Below are positions 50,153 through 52,260 of a DNA stretch of 52,260 bases, one piece after another (within the stretch, counting starts at the first letter, position 1; each line of letters begins with the position of its first letter). The DNA comes from Actinomycetaceae bacterium (GTDB taxonomy: Bacteria > Actinomycetota > Actinomycetes > Actinomycetales > Actinomycetaceae). Below the pieces are notes generated by a model. It did not search any database. It saw nothing but the letters and a program-made list of their open reading frames with translations, and had not been told where the DNA came from. The DNA lies in the NCBI GenBank assembly GCA_030530685.1, contig JAUMUM010000016.1, positions 1 through 52,260 on the forward strand, given 5' to 3'. Position numbers and translations under genes: made by a program.

Positions 50153-51304
50153 CTACCTGCCGCCCGCGTCCTTCCAGTACGGCATGCTGGCCACCACGAG
50201 AGTCGCGCCGGCCGTGAGAGCGACACACATCGCCAGTGCGCTGCCAGTCCCGGCCACGGCGAGGGCTCCACTGGTGAGGATGATTCCCACCAGGCCCGCG
50301 GTCCGCAGCAGCGCGAATGCCTCGGCGCGCTTGCTGGGCGGGGCAAGGCGGTCGAGCACAATCGAAAAGTGCGTGCCGAGCGGAGCGATGAAGAATCCGA
50401 TAAGCACCGCGCCGACCAGCGTGGAGGCGAGCGTCCACCGTCCGAGCACGAGGACCGCGCCGGCCGTCGTCACAGCCAGGTAACCGACGATCTCGCCGCG
50501 CGAGGCCTCGCGATTGCGCGCGCTGACCCAGACGCCTCCGGAAATGGACGCCAGGCACAGGCTGAGCGCGAACACGAAGCCCGCCTCGGCCTTGAGCCCG
50601 AAGCCCAGCGCCAGGGAAACCGCGCCGATTTCGACTCCGGCCACGGTGGCGCCACACGCGACCTGGCAGGCCAGCCACGCGAGCACGGGAAGCGTGAGCA
50701 GGCCCAGCGACGAGCCGGCAGACCGAGGGCGGCGCGTCTGCGGGACCGAAGGAACGAGGAGCATCGGAGTGGCTCCGAGGCACGCGAGCACCGCCAGGCC
50801 GAGCACCGGCGAGATCGCGCCGAGGGCCGACGCCAGGACGGGCGAGGTCGCGTAGGTCACCTCGTTGAGGGTTGCTGCGATGCCCAGGGCGCGGGGAAGC
50901 CGCATGGCACTGACGAGGTCGTTCAGCAGCAGCCGGAGAAAGCCGTAGGCGGCCCCGCCCACGCCTCCGCTGACCACTGCCGCGGTCACGAGTGACCACA
51001 TTGGGGCGCCCGCCGCGGCGAGGCCGGCCATGGCGCACAGTGCCACGGCCCGGATCGCGATGAGCGTCCGCAGGTAGGGCACGGTCCGCCATCGGCTGCC
51101 GAGCCGGGACATGGGCACCGCGCCGACCACCTGGGCGAGCGTCATGGCCAGGACGATGGCGGCGCCGTCGTCGGCCGATCCCGTCAACGGGAGCGCGAGC
51201 AGGGAGAAGGCGATCGGCGAGGCGGCCAGCGGAATGCCGAACGTCCCGTATGCTAGCAACCATCGAATGAGCCGGATGCGCGGCGTCCCGCCCCTCACCT
51301 GCAC
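50153..51304 (-). CDS. MFS transporter (12 TM, substrate unknown)
   Basis: A 383-residue membrane protein with about 12 hydrophobic segments. It begins IRLIRWLLAYGTFGIPLAAS; a motif-A-like loop is AQVVGAVPMSRLGSRWRTVP, and later helices include LTLPVLAWLACQVACGATVA and LVGAVLIGFFIAPLGTHFSI. The weak motif A and short length resemble actinobacterial MFS proteins annotated only by fold. The GTG at 51302-51304 gives a short cytoplasmic N-terminus. It lies between tRNA-Arg and the helicase-like gene without an operon partner. Confidence 0.8.
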   Translation of the reverse strand: MQVRGGTPRIRLIRWLLAYGTFGIPLAASPIAFSLLALPLTGSADDGAAIVLAMTLAQVVGAVPMSRLGSRWRTVPYLRTLIAIRAVALCAMAGLAAAGAPMWSLVTAAVVSGGVGGAAYGFLRLLLNDLVSAMRLPRALGIAATLNEVTYATSPVLASALGAISPVLGLAVLACLGATPMLLVPSVPQTRRPRSAGSSLGLLTLPVLAWLACQVACGATVAGVEIGAVSLALGFGLKAEAGFVFALSLCLASISGGVWVSARNREASRGEIVGYLAVTTAGAVLVLGRWTLASTLVGAVLIGFFIAPLGTHFSIVLDRLAPPSKRAEAFALLRTAGLVGIILTSGALAVAGTGSALAMCVALTAGATLVVASMPYWKDAGGR

Positions 51305-51433
51305 ACTCGCTGCGCATCACGACGGTCGCTACCGCGACTGCACACTGGTGACCCCCTCTCGGTTGCGATGGCGCCCATGGCGCCAGGATTGCGACCCCGG
51401 CGGACGCAGGCCGCGCGCCATCACGGGCTCGAA

Positions 51434-51508
51434 TGGTGCCCTCGAAAGGATTCGAACCTTCGACCTACCGCTTAGGAGGCGGTTGCTCTTCCACTGAGCT
51501 ACGAGGGC
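51434..51508 (-). tRNA. tRNA-Arg (anticodon CCT)
   Basis: The minus strand reads GCCCTCGTAGCTCAGTGGAA and continues through the anticodon stem ACCGC/GCGGT with loop CTCCTAA, giving anticodon CCT for AGG codons. The T-arm has GGTTCGAATCC, and the acceptor GCCCTCG pairs with CGAGGGC. The discriminator is A and CCA is encoded (51434-51436). Confidence 0.95.
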
Positions 51509-51664
51509 GACTCGCCCAGTCTAGCGGCACCGAGGCCAACTGGCACATCCGGCCCGCCAGGCGAATACGTTAACCCGTGGCCTCATGCGGCCCACAGCCG
51601 GCCTGCCGTGGCCCAGCCCGCCCTGCCCGCGGCCGGCCTGACCATGCGCGGGATCCGTTGGCAA

Positions 51665-51720
51665 AGCCAGCCGGGCCCTTCGCCGTGCCAATAGCCAGCC
51701 GGGCCCTTCGCCGTGCCGAT
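51665..51720 (+). repeat. Tandem duplication of a 28-bp unit
   Basis: AGCCAGCCGGGCCCTTCGCC begins at 51665 and again at 51693; 25 bases of each 28-bp unit are identical. It lies in the 305-bp gap between tRNA-Arg and the OmpA-family gene, which holds no recognisable gene. Confidence 0.6.
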
Positions 51721-51813
51721 CACTCGCGCCACGTCCCGACACAGCGAGCGCCCGCACGGGCAATCGCACGCGCGGGCGCTCGGGCGCTCGGGAACCGACC
51801 TGCCCCCGGCTAG

Positions 51814-52260
51814 TCACTTCTCGGCAACAATATCCACACGACGGTTAGCAGCCTTGCCCTCCTCGGACACGCTGCCATCCTCATTCGTCTCCTCGGCAAT
51901 CGGTTCGCTTTCGCCCTTCCCCTCGGCTGTGATCGTCAACCCGGGACGCTTCGAGTCGATATAGTTCTTGACTGCCTCGGCCCGCTGCTCTGACAGGGTC
52001 TGATTATGGGCGTCGTCAGCCACCGAGTCCGTGTGACCGGAGATCTCGACCCGACTGGGCGGGGCGTCCTTCCACTCCTTGATCATCCCATCAAGAATCT
52101 CGTGCGCCCGACCTGTCAGCTGAGCCGAGTCAACCTCGAAGTTCACGTCGCTAGCCAGAGTCGTGGTCGTAGCGTCCTCATCCTCGACCACCGTTGCCGC
52201 TCCGTCCAACGTACTGACGGGCAAACGGATGTCATAGACTTTCGCCTTGACGTCATAGAC
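51814..52260 (-). CDS. OmpA-family domain protein (N-terminus outside the window)
   Basis: The visible 148 residues end in an OmpA-like peptidoglycan-binding domain: DVNFEVDSAQLTGRAHEILD then GMIKEWKDAP, VEISGHTDSVADDAHNQTLS (the conserved GHTD motif), EQRAEAVKNYIDSKRPGL, and the final AANRRVDIVAEK with the NRRV motif. These domains bind diaminopimelate or amidated peptidoglycan. The frame is open to the window edge, so the signal peptide or anchor and the first domain are not seen. Actinobacterial members are secreted or lipid-anchored envelope proteins. Confidence 0.88.
   Translation of the reverse strand, partial: VYDVKAKVYDIRLPVSTLDGAATVVEDEDATTTTLASDVNFEVDSAQLTGRAHEILDGMIKEWKDAPPSRVEISGHTDSVADDAHNQTLSEQRAEAVKNYIDSKRPGLTITAEGKGESEPIAEETNEDGSVSEEGKAANRRVDIVAEK

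Overview
The window comes from a high-GC Gram-positive bacterium. The gene set (coproporphyrin-type HemQ, a SepX/GlpR-like divisome membrane protein, FmdB, MscL, many GTG/TTG starts and several apparently leaderless genes) points to an actinomycete, perhaps in or near Actinomycetaceae; the family assignment is inference from gene content, not a database match.

1-13.95 kb is ordinary accessory metabolism and regulation: a TetR regulator cut by the window edge with a perfect palindromic operator, a C-terminal EamA transporter remnant, an alpha/beta hydrolase, an FMN-dependent L-lactate dehydrogenase type enzyme, a MarR regulator, an amine oxidase collapsed by an internal deletion, a VOC protein, an NAD(P)-binding protein, HemQ, lipoate-protein ligase, a sugar isomerase/Gfo-Idh pair, a small YgjV-like membrane protein, a 399-residue protein of unknown function, and an ArsR-AHSA1 fusion with a promoter/operator that can be read directly.

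14.2-29.7 kb is a complete type I-G (formerly I-U) CRISPR-Cas locus. The array has 90 repeats and 89 spacers (14591-21031). It is followed by cas2, cas4-cas1 fusion, a small Cas8-type subunit, cas3 with a C-terminal HD domain, csb2 (Cas5-Cas6) and csb1 (Cas7). All genes lie on the minus strand with 4-bp stop/start overlaps or a 1-bp gap. Two degenerate repeats mark the end far from cas2, so the leader is probably the 165 bp between the array and cas2. The far end runs into a truncated HTH antitoxin gene whose only start codon in register with the homology lies inside the first repeat. Several spacers are repeated or differ by single bases, suggesting repeated sampling of related phages.

29.7-31.4 kb is decayed DNA: an unknown ORF, a frameshifted GNAT acetyltransferase and a small membrane-anchored protein. 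31.4-35.6 kb holds a cytoplasmic GH13 alpha-amylase and a TetR/14-TM MFS efflux module with a long inverted-repeat operator. 35.7-39.3 kb holds a AAA ATPase plus subtilase pair resembling the IetAS anti-phage/plasmid-stability system; the protease gene carries an in-frame TAG after codon 85. tRNA-Ala(CGC) follows immediately. Together 14-39 kb looks like a defence-rich accessory region.

39.6-52.3 kb looks like core genome: SepX/GlpR-like protein, 5-formyl-THF cyclo-ligase, FmdB, a SAF-domain protein, MscL with a clear terminator, a small protein translationally coupled to a 1693-residue SF1-like protein with degenerate ATPase motifs and a Vsr/REase-like C-terminal domain, an MFS transporter, tRNA-Arg(CCT), and the C-terminal part of an OmpA-family protein running off the window.
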